The position numbers were made by a program, and so were the translations under genes. Shown in pieces: positions 8,802 to 17,619 of a stretch of DNA of 64,000 bases. The DNA comes from JAFAMS01 sp049520515 (lineage in GTDB: Bacteria > Vulcanimicrobiota > Vulcanimicrobiia > Vulcanimicrobiales > Vulcanimicrobiaceae): the NCBI GenBank assembly GCA_049520515.1, contig JBEKPS010000006.1:186001-250000 (forward strand). The letters run 5' to 3'. Position 1 is the stretch's first letter, and every line of letters starts with the position of its first letter. The notes beneath the pieces were generated by a model. It was not told the origin of the DNA. It was given only the letters and a program-made list of their open reading frames with translations, and did not search any database.

Positions 8802-9741
8802 CTATGCGCTCGAGCACGGAATTTCGCTTCGTGCACTTTGGACACTCGCCGCACGGTGCGCTGCCCGCACCTTGACATGACCACGACAACTCGAACGGCG
8901 CGGCGTACTTCGCGCCCAGACGAGCGATGTTGAGCTTTGTCTTCTCGAGCAGCGGGGTCATGATCTTGAGCCCCTTGCGTTTTTGCTTCCAACCGAGTCC
9001 CATCCGCGGGATATTGAGCGTATCGCAATACGCCGCCGCAATCGAAAAGAAGATGGGACTGTGCGCGGCGCTACTGCTAAATGGCGGCTGTTTAAAGATC
9101 TCGAGCCTCACGCGTTCGGTATAGAATTTCCCGCCGTAGAAGGCGGCGATCTTCTGCGCCGCAGCCTGCTCGCGCTCGCGCGCCGGTTGTCCATAGTCGA
9201 TGAACAGCGAATACGGTATGAAGCCTTGCGCTTTGATGTGCGCCTGCAAGACGAGACTATCGATCCCGCCCGAATTCAAACACAGAACCGGCTTTTCGTA
9301 CGTCGTTCCCGGACAGCGCTTCAAATCGTATTGGACGCCCTCCCATCCCTGGAGCTGATAAGCGTTCCCCGGGTTCTCGCGACAGTAGCGCGGCCGCGCT
9401 GAATACACACCGCACTTGAGATCATCGCCCAGGAACGCGCAGCGTGCGCCTTTCTTCGAAACGGTGTAGTACCGGCGCCCATCCTTGCCTTTTTTGGTGG
9501 CGCGAACTTTGGGCGCATCCGGGTACGCATCGTAGATCGCGGTGAGCTCGTCCTCGCGAATCGCGATATACTGCTCGTCGGGATCGTGGACAATGCAGCA
9601 ATTCGTCGGACACGTCGCGCACTTGCTGCCGTCAAAACGCAGTCCCTCGATCTTTTTCAGATCGTGGAATGCAGAGAGTGGATCGTCATCGGGCCCAAGT
9701 AGACTGTCGATCAGATCGACGTAATGGGTCGGATCCGTTAG
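8746..9741 (-). CDS. YkgJ-type cysteine cluster fused to QueC-like PP-loop protein
   Basis: Two modules in one frame. The N-terminal part has a CATCPTNCC cluster and later Cys residues (GARCAFLGDDLKCG, RPRYCREN, RCPG), as in YkgJ-like putative zinc/iron-binding proteins. The C-terminal part opens with LCLNSGGIDSLV, the SGGxDS PP-loop of the 7-cyano-7-deazaguanine synthase (QueC) family, and ends with WSCQGAGSAPCGECPKCTKR, the family's zinc site. QueC turns 7-carboxy-7-deazaguanine into preQ0; other que genes are absent here, so the product may feed another route or the enzyme may have a different substrate. The start is unresolved: the frame is open to 9957, but the only ATG there lies well inside the upstream gene, while a GGAGGA at 9748-9753 points to a start around 9738-9741 (CTA or ACG). 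Homologous sequence begins at about 9738. Confidence 0.75.
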   Translation of the reverse strand, partial: LTDPTHYVDLIDSLLGPDDDPLSAFHDLKKIEGLRFDGSKCATCPTNCCIVHDPDEQYIAIREDELTAIYDAYPDAPKVRATKKGKDGRRYYTVSKKGARCAFLGDDLKCGVYSARPRYCRENPGNAYQLQGWEGVQYDLKRCPGTTYEKPVLCLNSGGIDSLVLQAHIKAQGFIPYSLFIDYGQPAREREQAAAQKIAAFYGGKFYTERVRLEIFKQPPFSSSAAHSPIFFSIAAAYCDTLNIPRMGLGWKQKRKGLKIMTPLLEKTKLNIARLGAKYAAPFELSWSCQGAGSAPCGECPKCTKRNSVLERIARGSGAAGPRAAGSRSGS

Positions 9742-10145
9742 CGGCGGTCCTCCGACCAGAAGACGGCTTGCGCGCGGCGTGCGAACAGCGATGTGAGCTC
9801 CGAAAGATAGGCGTCGAGCTTGGAGGCTTCGATCGCGTCGGCGCGATCGGCGGTCTGAATTAGCTCGTGGTCTACTTCGTGCAACTCCTCGATTTCCGTG
9901 TTCGAGAGATGCGCGTGATCGAGGATGTGAATCAGCTGTTGATTCGAGAATTCGCACATCAACAGCGTCTTCTCGAGCTGTTCGGAGGCGGTCTCGGCGA
10001 GATTTGCAGAGAGCCGTTCCCGAATGGTGCTCAGCGCCTCCCCGACGTAGGCGCGAACTTGCTTGTCGACGAGATGTCGCGCGTCCTCATCGCCGTAGTC
10101 GGCATATGCGGGAATACGATCCTTTAGAAAGCTCAAGCCGTCCAT
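9738..10145 (-). CDS. Small helical protein of unknown function
   Basis: A 135-residue, mostly alpha-helical, acidic protein beginning MDGLSFLKDRIPAYADYGDE. I do not recognise the family. It contains heptad-like stretches and no signal peptide, TM segment or catalytic motif. Its stop codon overlaps the likely start of the YkgJ-QueC gene and it lies immediately upstream on the same strand, so the two are probably translated from one message. ATG 10145 was chosen because the upstream in-frame extension (to 10307) is Arg/Pro-rich and looks like antisense to the neighbouring divergent gene's promoter region. Confidence 0.65.
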   Translation of the reverse strand: MDGLSFLKDRIPAYADYGDEDARHLVDKQVRAYVGEALSTIRERLSANLAETASEQLEKTLLMCEFSNQQLIHILDHAHLSNTEIEELHEVDHELIQTADRADAIEASKLDAYLSELTSLFARRAQAVFWSEDRR

Positions 10146-10252
10146 GGGGAGTTCGCGTTTCGCCCGCGACGCCTGCCTGCCCTGGAAGAAAAGCGTCACA
10201 AATCGGCCGGCACGGCGGGAAGTATACCCCGGCACCCGATAAGTGGGAGATA

Positions 10253-11371
10253 ATGGGAATAGCGCTCCTCGCGCTTGCTGCGGCCGTCGCTGCAATTGTG
10301 GTCGCATACGTGCAGGCCCAGCGCGTCATCGCGGCCCAGCGCGAGACGGTCCGGGTGCGGAGTATCTTCTCGCGGTACGTCTCGCCGAACATTCTCGATG
10401 AGCTCCTGGAGCGGCGCGACGCTCGCGCGTTCTCCGCGAAGAGCGGCTACGCGACGGTGCTGGTTTGCCGGATCTGGAATTTCGCGTTGTTCGCGGAGCA
10501 GATGGAACACGAAGAGACCCTGCGCTATCTGAACGATTTCTATACCGTAGCGGGACGCTCGATTCAAAAGCACCGCGGCATGGTCGACAAGTTTCTCGGC
10601 GATGGGATCAGCGGCGCGTTCGGGTTTCCGCTCGAGGACCCGCTGCAGGAAGAACACGCGATCCGCGCCGCCGTCGACATCATCCGTCTCGTCGACGGGA
10701 TGAACCAGCGTTGGGTACGCGAGGGTCGCAAACCCTTGCGCGTCGGAATCGGGATCAACAGCGGCAACGTCGTCGCCGGCGAAGTCGGTTACCCGCAACG
10801 TCGCGAGTACACGGTCGTCGGGCTGCCCGCGATCGTTGCGTCGCGTGTTCAGGAACGTACCGAGCCGATGAGCGCGTACATTATCGTTACCGAATCGACG
10901 CTCGAACCCGTGCGCACGATGTTCATCAACGTTTCGGCTGGTACGGTTCCCCTACGCGGCATGAAGCGCAACGAGAAGTGCTACGTCATTCGCGGTCTCG
11001 CGAAACCGGAAGAGAAAGACAGTCTGCTCTTGCCGCCGCCGCAAGCGTTCCCGCGCACGCGCATCGACGACCCGATCGAAGGACAATCGACCTTCGACAA
11101 ACGCATTGCCGGCCTGCCCGAACGCGATCCGGATCTCAGTCAGCCGCGCGAATTCAGCGAGCCGCAACCGCGCGCGCCACTGCCGAAGGCAGCGCCGCCA
11201 CCGCCAAAGCGCCGCGTACCGCCCCCACCTCTGACGAAAAAGAGACTCGACATTCCGGAGACGGCCGGCTTCGGCGCATATGACAACTCACCGGCGCTGC
11301 CCGATCCTATCGCTGCCGAAGGCTATTACGAAGACGACAGCGGCCGCCCGCCGCTTAAATTGCCGCCGTAA
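10253..11371 (+). CDS. Membrane-anchored class III cyclase homologue with lost catalytic residues
   Basis: 372 residues: an N-terminal TM (about 3-21), a class III adenylate/guanylate cyclase homology domain (about 60-250) and a Pro-rich tail (about 280-372). The fold is recognisable from VDKFLGDGISGAFG and GIGINSGNVVAGEVG. However, the first metal-binding Asp of VxFxDIxGFT is replaced (VLVCRIWNFA, R73), and the GDAVNxAxR motif reads GLPAIVASR, so the Asp and Asn are lost (L191, I194). D117 remains. I infer that it is catalytically weak or inactive and may act as a binding or dimerising partner. An intact receiver-cyclase occurs at 31724-33052. ATG 10253 has a GGGAGA ribosome site just upstream. 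The 3' end overlaps the convergent sirtuin gene. Confidence 0.8.
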   Translation: MGIALLALAAAVAAIVVAYVQAQRVIAAQRETVRVRSIFSRYVSPNILDELLERRDARAFSAKSGYATVLVCRIWNFALFAEQMEHEETLRYLNDFYTVAGRSIQKHRGMVDKFLGDGISGAFGFPLEDPLQEEHAIRAAVDIIRLVDGMNQRWVREGRKPLRVGIGINSGNVVAGEVGYPQRREYTVVGLPAIVASRVQERTEPMSAYIIVTESTLEPVRTMFINVSAGTVPLRGMKRNEKCYVIRGLAKPEEKDSLLLPPPQAFPRTRIDDPIEGQSTFDKRIAGLPERDPDLSQPREFSEPQPRAPLPKAAPPPPKRRVPPPPLTKKRLDIPETAGFGAYDNSPALPDPIAAEGYYEDDSGRPPLKLPP

Positions 11372-12074
11372 AGCGCGATTCGATTTCAGTCAGCGCGTCC
11401 GACGCACGCGAGCGCAATGAAACGTCGACGTGATCTGATATCGCCGTCGCCTCCGGATTGATCTCGACGATCCACGCATCGCCCCCAAATGCAAGCGATG
11501 CGGCGGGTTGAACGATCGCAGACGTTCCGATGATGATCTTGACGTCGGCGCGCGAGGCGGCTTCGGCCGCGAGCATCCATTCACGCTGCGGCAGTGACTC
11601 GCCGAACCAGACGACACCGGGACGAAAGAGCCCACCGCAGGTGTGCTCGATACGTTCCACGGGCAAACCATCCTCGATCGAAATCACTGCGGCGCAACGG
11701 TTGCAGCGCGCCTCCCGCAGGCTTCCATGGAGTTCGAGCACGTTGCGCGAGCCGGCGCGCAGATGCAGCGAGTCGACGTTTTGCGTCGCCAGCGTGAAAT
11801 CGTCGAAACGCGCTTCGAGACGAGCAAGCGCGAGATGCGCCGGGCTTGGTTCGGCGAGCTTGTGCGCCGCGCGCCGCTCGTTGTACCAGGTCCACACGAG
11901 ATGCGGATCGCGCGCAAAGCCCTCGGGGGAAGCAAGCTGCTCGACACGATGCGTATGCCACAGGCCGCCAACTCCACGAAACGTCGGGAGCCCGCTTTCA
12001 GCCGAGATCCCGGAGCCGGTCAACACGAAAACCGATTTTGCGTTTTGCAGCCGCCGAGCGATCTCATCGATCAT
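11355..12074 (-). CDS. cobB: NAD-dependent protein deacylase, sirtuin (CobB-type)
   Basis: A 239-residue sirtuin. NAD-binding GSGIS (20-24), TQNVD (97-101) and catalytic H116 in ELHGS are present. CNRC (C124, C127) and C146 supply three of the zinc ligands; the fourth Cys of the usual pair is not obvious (EHTCGG), so H144 could substitute. WYNERR gives Y64 and R67, the pair that in CobB and SIRT5 accepts acidic acyl groups, so desuccinylase as well as deacetylase activity is likely. Its natural partner would be a GNAT acetyltransferase, and a GNAT gene is divergent from it 44 bases away. Confidence 0.9.
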   Translation of the reverse strand: MIDEIARRLQNAKSVFVLTGSGISAESGLPTFRGVGGLWHTHRVEQLASPEGFARDPHLVWTWYNERRAAHKLAEPSPAHLALARLEARFDDFTLATQNVDSLHLRAGSRNVLELHGSLREARCNRCAAVISIEDGLPVERIEHTCGGLFRPGVVWFGESLPQREWMLAAEAASRADVKIIIGTSAIVQPAASLAFGGDAWIVEINPEATAISDHVDVSLRSRASDALTEIESRFTAAI

Positions 12075-12118
12075 TTGCGCCGGGTTCGCGCCACCGAGTG
12101 ACGAACCTCGCGACGCTA

Positions 12119-12943
12119 ATGCTCGAACCCCTCAGCCGCGTCGCACGCACGGAAGTCGTCGCGTACTTGTCGCGCCGGCCTTACGAAAACGCCTTCATGC
12201 AATGGATCGTCGAGGGTGGTCTCGGTATGGCGACGGCGTACGACTCAATTGCGGTGTGGCGTTCGTACAACCGGCTCGTCGCCGGTGTCGGTTTTTTTGG
12301 CCCGCAGATCGCGCTTGCCGCCGATGACGTCGCTGCAATCGACGGCTTTGCGTTCGAAGCACGCGAGCGGCCGCGAGCGCGCATGATCGTCGGCCCGCGC
12401 CACATCACCAATCATTTTTGGGCCCGGATCAAGTCTTGGTATCGCGAGCCCACACTCATCCGCCCCTCGCAGCCGCTCTACGCAATCGATCACATGCCGG
12501 CCGGCGGCGACGACATTCCCATCCGGCAAGCTCGCGCCAGCGATCTCGAAATGGTCGCCGCGAACTCAGCCGAGATGATGGTCGGCGAGCTCGGATATGA
12601 CCCGCGCGAACATCGTACGAACTTCATGCACGGGATCTCGCGTCTGATCGAGCGCGGCTGGTGGTGGGTGTGGATCGAAAACGGGGAGCTTCTCTTCCAG
12701 TGCAACGTTGGTTCGCGCACCGCGCGGACCGCGCAAGTCCAAGGCGTCTGGACGCCGCCCGCGCAGCGCGGTAAAGGCTATGCCACGCGCGCCATGCGCG
12801 CGATTTGCCGGCGGTTGCTCAACGACGTTCCGACGCTCTCACTCTACGTGAACGATTTCAACACAAAAGCGATCGAGCTCTACGAGCGCGTCGGGTTCGA
12901 GCGCGTCGGCGAATTCACGACCTATCTGTTCAACGAACCGTAA
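12119..12943 (+). CDS. GNAT-family N-acetyltransferase with an N-terminal accessory domain
   Basis: 274 residues. The C-terminal half is a GNAT fold: VQGVWTPPAQRGKGYATRA is the acetyl-CoA-binding motif A (Q/RxxGxG/A) and LSLYVNDFNTKAIELYERVG with FERVGEF is motif B. The N-terminal ~125 residues resemble the DUF4081 region often found ahead of GNAT domains. Substrate unknown. The divergent sirtuin invites the idea of a reversible lysine acetylation pair, but that is inference only. An in-frame GTG at 12098 (VTNLATLMLEP) is an alternative start; neither start has a clear ribosome site. The stop is directly adjacent to the stop of the convergent secreted-protein gene. Confidence 0.8.
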   Translation: MLEPLSRVARTEVVAYLSRRPYENAFMQWIVEGGLGMATAYDSIAVWRSYNRLVAGVGFFGPQIALAADDVAAIDGFAFEARERPRARMIVGPRHITNHFWARIKSWYREPTLIRPSQPLYAIDHMPAGGDDIPIRQARASDLEMVAANSAEMMVGELGYDPREHRTNFMHGISRLIERGWWWVWIENGELLFQCNVGSRTARTAQVQGVWTPPAQRGKGYATRAMRAICRRLLNDVPTLSLYVNDFNTKAIELYERVGFERVGEFTTYLFNEP

Positions 12944-13336
12944 TTACTTCTTGAGCGGTTGACGAATCGCTCGTCGAATCATCGGCGCCGGCTCTTGATA
13001 CACGATCACGAAGGTGTGCGCGGTCGGCGTCTTGCATGGGACACTCGCATCGACGAAGACTTGGACGATACGCGCACGCGGATGATCGGTGTTGAATTCT
13101 TCGATCGTGCCCATGCTCTGCGACGGTCCGCAGCCTTGCCACACGCCCGTAATCTGCCCGGTGGGGAAGTACGCAACCGGCGGCGCTTGTGGTTGAGGAT
13201 TATCGATGATGACGTGGCTCGGCGCCTTCAGCGGCGGTGACGGTAGCGGCGACGGCAGCGGACTCGGCGACTCGGCGGCTGATGCCGTCGCGCAGACGAG
13301 CGCGAACGCGACCAACGGGAAAAACAGCTTTCTCAT
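12944..13336 (-). CDS. Small secreted protein with Pro/Ser-rich linker
   Basis: A 130-residue protein starting MRKLFFPLVAFALVCATASA, a clear signal peptide, followed by a Ser/Pro/Leu linker and a folded region with two Cys (QGCGPS, SVPCKTP) that could form a disulphide. The family is not recognised. ATG 13336 was chosen because it begins the signal peptide; upstream in-frame sequence is antisense to hutF. It lies downstream of hutF on the same strand (45 bases from hutF's stop) but looks unrelated to histidine metabolism. Confidence 0.65.
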   Translation of the reverse strand: MRKLFFPLVAFALVCATASAAESPSPLPSPLPSPPLKAPSHVIIDNPQPQAPPVAYFPTGQITGVWQGCGPSQSMGTIEEFNTDHPRARIVQVFVDASVPCKTPTAHTFVIVYQEPAPMIRRAIRQPLKK

Positions 13337-13380
13337 GACCTGGCGCTTCGATGGTCGTTGTGTAATGCTTGCTCTGGTAT

Positions 13381-14715
13381 TTACGCTCGAGAGAACAAGC
13401 GCTGCATCGTCTGCGTGTAACGCCGGCGTGCTTCTTCTGACCTTGCGTGGCGCCCATTGCGAACGACATGCTCTCCTCCGACGACAACATCTTTGACGAG
13501 ATTGCGTCCGCCGCCGAAGAGCCACGCATCGAGGATCAGCTCGGGCGGACAGGCTGCAAACGCAACGTTCTCGAGATCGAGCGCAACGAGGTCAGCGCGC
13601 CTTCCCGGCTCGATCGCACCGGCCTCGATTCCGAGCGACTGCGCCCCGCCGCGCGCCGCGCGCGTGTAGAGTCGATCGAGAAGCGTGCGTCCTTGATGCA
13701 CGAGCCGCTGTCCGTATTCAAGCAGACGCAGCTCCTCAGAGGGATCGACCGTGACATGGCTATCGGATCCGATGGCGATTGAGCCGCCCGCGCGCAAAAA
13801 CTCCTCCGCGGGAAAGATGCCGTCACCGAGATTCGCTTCCGTCGTCGGGCAGAGTCCCGCGGTCGCGCCGCTTTGTGCCAGCGCGCGAATTTCGTTCGGC
13901 TCCAGATGCGTCGCATGCACGAGCGTCCACGCGCTGTTCACGGGGGCATTCGCAAGGAGCCACGCAATCGGATTGCTGCCGTAGCGCCGCACGCAATCCT
14001 CGACTTCGCGGCGTTGCTCCGCGATATGAATGTGAATCGGGGTATCGCGATACTCCGCGACTGCGCCGAGCAGCTCACGAAGCTCATGCTGCGTGACTGC
14101 GCGCAACGAGTGCGGCGCAACACCAATGTGCGTGCGTTTCCGTAATGCGTCGAACATCGCGATCAATTCGTCGACGGTTGTCGCGAATCGGCGCTGCGAC
14201 GGCAGCAGCGGCTCGCCGCCGAAGCCGGCATGACGATAGAGCACGAGGAGCAGCGTGAGCTCGATGCCGGCGTTCCGTGCAGCTTGCACGATGTGGTCCG
14301 ACATTTCGGTTCGATTCGCGTAGGGCGCGCCGCTCGGATCGTTGTGAAGGTAGTGAAATTCGCCGACCGCCGTGTAACCGGCCTCGAGCATCTGCACGTA
14401 CAAATACTCGGCGATGCCCTCGACGTCGTCAGGACTCACGCGTGACGCGAGATCGTACATCCCTTCGCGCCACGTCCAGAAGTTATCGCGCGCGGTCGCC
14501 GGACGCTCGAGTCGACCCGCAAGCGCGCGCTGAAACGCATGCGAGTGCACGTTTGGCATTCCGGGAACGATTGCTCCGGCAAGCCTTGTTGCACCGTCGC
14601 CCTTGGATTCCGGCTCGATACCTTCGATCGACCCGTTGGTATCGACATCGATGCGGACGTTGCGCGTCCATCCCGAGGGTAAAAGCGCGAGATCCGCGAT
14701 ATAACGCGCCGGCAT
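13381..14715 (-). CDS. hutF: Formimidoylglutamate deiminase
   Basis: A 444-residue amidohydrolase-superfamily enzyme. NVHSHAFQRALAGR carries the metal-binding HxH motif, HIHIAEQRREVEDC the next His, and SDSHVTVDP the metal-binding Asp. This enzyme converts N-formimidoyl-L-glutamate to N-formyl-L-glutamate plus ammonia, the branch that needs HutG (N-formylglutamate amidohydrolase) to finish; HutG is not in the window. It is the last of the hut genes, 3 bases after hutU's stop. Length and motifs match the family, so confidence is high. Confidence 0.93.
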   Translation of the reverse strand: MPARYIADLALLPSGWTRNVRIDVDTNGSIEGIEPESKGDGATRLAGAIVPGMPNVHSHAFQRALAGRLERPATARDNFWTWREGMYDLASRVSPDDVEGIAEYLYVQMLEAGYTAVGEFHYLHNDPSGAPYANRTEMSDHIVQAARNAGIELTLLLVLYRHAGFGGEPLLPSQRRFATTVDELIAMFDALRKRTHIGVAPHSLRAVTQHELRELLGAVAEYRDTPIHIHIAEQRREVEDCVRRYGSNPIAWLLANAPVNSAWTLVHATHLEPNEIRALAQSGATAGLCPTTEANLGDGIFPAEEFLRAGGSIAIGSDSHVTVDPSEELRLLEYGQRLVHQGRTLLDRLYTRAARGGAQSLGIEAGAIEPGRRADLVALDLENVAFAACPPELILDAWLFGGGRNLVKDVVVGGEHVVRNGRHARSEEARRRYTQTMQRLFSRA

Positions 14716-14718
14716 CAG

Positions 14719-16380
14719 CTATTGCATCGGTAGATCGAGATCGTACTCCCGCGCGCAGTCGATCGCTTCTTGGTATCCTGCATCAGCGTGACGCATCACA
14801 CCCGATGCAGGATCGTTCGTGAGAACCCGCTCGATGCGTTTCGCGGCTGCCTCGGTGCCGTCGCACACAATGACGACGCCCGCATGTTGCGAGAACCCCA
14901 TGCCCACGCCGCCGCCGTGGTGCAAACTGACCCAGGTCGCTCCGCTTGCGCAATTCAAGAGCGCGTTCAGCATCGGCCAATCCGAAACGGCATCGGAACC
15001 GTCGCGCATCCCTTCCGTCTCGCGGTTCGGACTTGCAACCGAACCGGAATCGAGATGATCGCGCCCGATCACGATCGGTGCCTTCAGTTCACCATGCGCA
15101 ACCATTTCGTTGAACGCGAGTCCGACCCGGGCTCGATCTCCGAGTCCAAGCCAACAGATGCGAGCGGGCAGACCTTGAAAGGCAATGCGTTCGCGCGCCA
15201 TGTCGAGCCAATGATGGAGGTTCTTATCATCGCGCACAATTTCTTTGACCTTCGCATCGGTTCGATAGATGTCATCGGGATCGCCGGACAGCGCAACCCA
15301 CCGAAACGGCCCGACGCCGCGGCAAAACAACGGCCGAATGTAGGCCGGGACGAACCCTTCATAAGCGAATGCTTCCTTCAGGCCCTCTTCGTACGCGACT
15401 TGCCGAATGTTGTTGCCGTAGTCAAACGTGGGAACGCCCATCTCGTGATACGCGAGCATGGCTTCGACGTGCACGCGCATCGATGCGCGCGCTGCGTGCT
15501 CGACCTCCGCGGGAGCGGACTTGCGTAAGAGTGCGGCGCGCTCGAGATCCCAACCGGCGGGCAGATAACCGTTGGTCGGATCGTGCGCGCTCGTTTGATC
15601 GGTGACCGCATCGGGACGAACGCCGCGCCGCACGAGCTCGGGTAATATCTCGGCTGCATTCCCAAGGACGGCGATCGACGTGGGACGATTCGTACGCGTT
15701 GCCTCGGCGATTCGAGCGAGCGCGTCGTCGAGATCACGCGCGCGCACGTCGAGGTACTTCGAGCGGAGCCGTCGTTCGATACGGCTTGGATCGCACTCGA
15801 TGACAAGCATCGAAGCGCCGGCCATCGTCGCCGCAAGTGGCTGCGCTCCACCCATTCCGCCCAGGCCGGCGGTGAGGATCCACTTTCCGGCAAGACTTCC
15901 GTTGTAATGGCGACGGCCGACCTCCGCAAACGCCTCGTACGTCCCTTGCACGATGCCTTGCGAGCCTATGTAAATCCACGAACCGGCCGTCATCTGGCCG
16001 AACATCATCAAGCCCTTGCGATCCAGCTCGTTGAACGTCTCCCACGTCGCCCAGTGCGGGACGAGATTCGAATTCGCGATCAGCACACGCGGCGCATCGG
16101 CGTGTGTTTTGAAGACGCCGACGGGTTTGCCCGATTGAACGAGCAGCGTTTCATCCGCACCAAGGCGTTTCAACACGTCGACGATCGCATCGAAACATGC
16201 CCAATTACGCGCCGCTTTTCCGATGCCGCCGTAGACGATCAGCTCGGAGGGATTCTCGGCAACCTCGGGATCGAGATTGTTCATGAGCATCCGAAGCGGC
16301 GCTTCGGTAAGCCAGCTTTTAGCGGTGAGCGTTGTGCCACGCGGCGCGCGGATGACTCGAGGGGATACGACGGCGGTCAT
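14719..16380 (-). CDS. hutU: Urocanate hydratase (urocanase)
   Basis: 553 residues, the usual length. The N-terminal RAPRGTTLTAKSWLTEAPLRM and MNNLDPEVAENP, the NAD-binding GLGGMGGAQPLA and the LHHGGGVGMGFSQHAG motif are all diagnostic. It converts urocanate to 4-imidazolone-5-propionate using tightly bound NAD. ATG 16380 overlaps the hutI stop (ATGA), supporting translational coupling, and is preferred over an upstream in-frame start at 16428. Confidence 0.96.
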   Translation of the reverse strand: MTAVVSPRVIRAPRGTTLTAKSWLTEAPLRMLMNNLDPEVAENPSELIVYGGIGKAARNWACFDAIVDVLKRLGADETLLVQSGKPVGVFKTHADAPRVLIANSNLVPHWATWETFNELDRKGLMMFGQMTAGSWIYIGSQGIVQGTYEAFAEVGRRHYNGSLAGKWILTAGLGGMGGAQPLAATMAGASMLVIECDPSRIERRLRSKYLDVRARDLDDALARIAEATRTNRPTSIAVLGNAAEILPELVRRGVRPDAVTDQTSAHDPTNGYLPAGWDLERAALLRKSAPAEVEHAARASMRVHVEAMLAYHEMGVPTFDYGNNIRQVAYEEGLKEAFAYEGFVPAYIRPLFCRGVGPFRWVALSGDPDDIYRTDAKVKEIVRDDKNLHHWLDMARERIAFQGLPARICWLGLGDRARVGLAFNEMVAHGELKAPIVIGRDHLDSGSVASPNRETEGMRDGSDAVSDWPMLNALLNCASGATWVSLHHGGGVGMGFSQHAGVVIVCDGTEAAAKRIERVLTNDPASGVMRHADAGYQEAIDCAREYDLDLPMQ

Positions 16381-17615
16381 GTTTTCGTACCTGCGATGCT
16401 GCGACCACGCTTCACGGTGCCGAGGCACCGTGTCTGCCCGAAGTTGTAGGGTAGCTCGCTCGGAGAGTCGGCATGCCAGATCGCGAAGTCAGCGTCTTTG
16501 CCCTTCTCCAGCGAGCCGACACGCTCCCCGATTCCGAGTGCTCGCGCGGCGTTTATGGTAACGCCTTGCAGCGCCTCCCACGTTTGCAATCCAAAACGTA
16601 CGCACGCCATATTCATCGCCAGCGGCAACGAGACGTTTGGCGATGTCCCAGGATTGCAATCGGTCGCAATCGCGATCGGCACGCCGGCTTTGCGCAATGC
16701 GGCAACCGGCGGCAGTTGCTCCTCTCCGATGAAGTATGACGCGCTCGGCAACAGCACCGCAACGACGCCGGCGTTCGCCAATAAATCGATGTCGCTCTCG
16801 TGAAGATATTCGCAATGATCGGCGGAGAGCGCGTGAAACGCCGCCGCAAGCATTGGGCCGTCGCCGTATGTCAGCTGAGCCGCGTGCACTTTGACGGGAA
16901 TCCGCAGCTCTTGAGCGACGCGAAAGACCTTTCGAACCTCGAGGGCGGAGAAGGCGATGCTCTCGCAAAACGCGTCGACCGCGTCGATCAAACTTTCGGA
17001 AGCGCCTTCACGCAATACGTCGCAGACGAGGTCGAGGTAGGCGTCGCGCCGATCCGCGTATTCACGCGGCAGCGTGTGCGCGCCAAGAAACGTCGTCCGA
17101 ACCTCGACCGGATATTGCTTGCCGAGCGCGCGCGCAATGCGGAGCATCTTCAGTTCGGTGTCACGATCGAGACCATAGCCCGACTTGATCTCGACGGTCG
17201 TCACACCGGCGTCCATCATCATTTCCAGACGTCGCGCCGATTGCGCGTAGAGGTCTTCGAATGAGGCCGCGCGTGTGAGCTTGACCGTCGTCTGAATCCC
17301 GCCGCCGCTCTTTGCGATCTCAGCGTAGCTCAATCCGCCGATTCGCAAATCGAACTCGGCAGCACGATCTCCCGAATAGACGAGATGTGTGTGACAGTCG
17401 ATCAAGCCCGGCGTGACCAGCGTATGGGGATCGAGCTCGACGACGTCCTTCGCGCAGCGTTTCGGTGCGTCAGGAAGCGTGTCGCCCGGTCCAATCCACG
17501 CAATGCGTCCGTTCTCGGCCGCAATTGCGCCCTCGCGAATGAGTCCGACGGATGTGTCGCCGCCGGTCATCGTGGCGAGATCTGCACCGATCCAGAGCGT
17601 GTCCCATTGCGGCAC
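16377..17615 (-). CDS. hutI: Imidazolonepropionase
   Basis: 412 residues, amidohydrolase superfamily. GLIDCHTHLVYSGDR carries the metal-binding HxH, KVHAAQLTYG and SADHCEY further metal residues, and IATDCNPGTSP the metal-binding Asp region. It hydrolyses 4-imidazolone-5-propionate to N-formimidoyl-L-glutamate. GTG 17615 was chosen: it sits 4 bases after the preceding aminotransferase stop and leaves a normal N-terminus (VPQWDTLWIGADL). The 3' end overlaps hutU. Confidence 0.95.
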   Translation of the reverse strand: MPQWDTLWIGADLATMTGGDTSVGLIREGAIAAENGRIAWIGPGDTLPDAPKRCAKDVVELDPHTLVTPGLIDCHTHLVYSGDRAAEFDLRIGGLSYAEIAKSGGGIQTTVKLTRAASFEDLYAQSARRLEMMMDAGVTTVEIKSGYGLDRDTELKMLRIARALGKQYPVEVRTTFLGAHTLPREYADRRDAYLDLVCDVLREGASESLIDAVDAFCESIAFSALEVRKVFRVAQELRIPVKVHAAQLTYGDGPMLAAAFHALSADHCEYLHESDIDLLANAGVVAVLLPSASYFIGEEQLPPVAALRKAGVPIAIATDCNPGTSPNVSLPLAMNMACVRFGLQTWEALQGVTINAARALGIGERVGSLEKGKDADFAIWHADSPSELPYNFGQTRCLGTVKRGRSIAGTKT

Positions 17616-17619
17616 GCGT

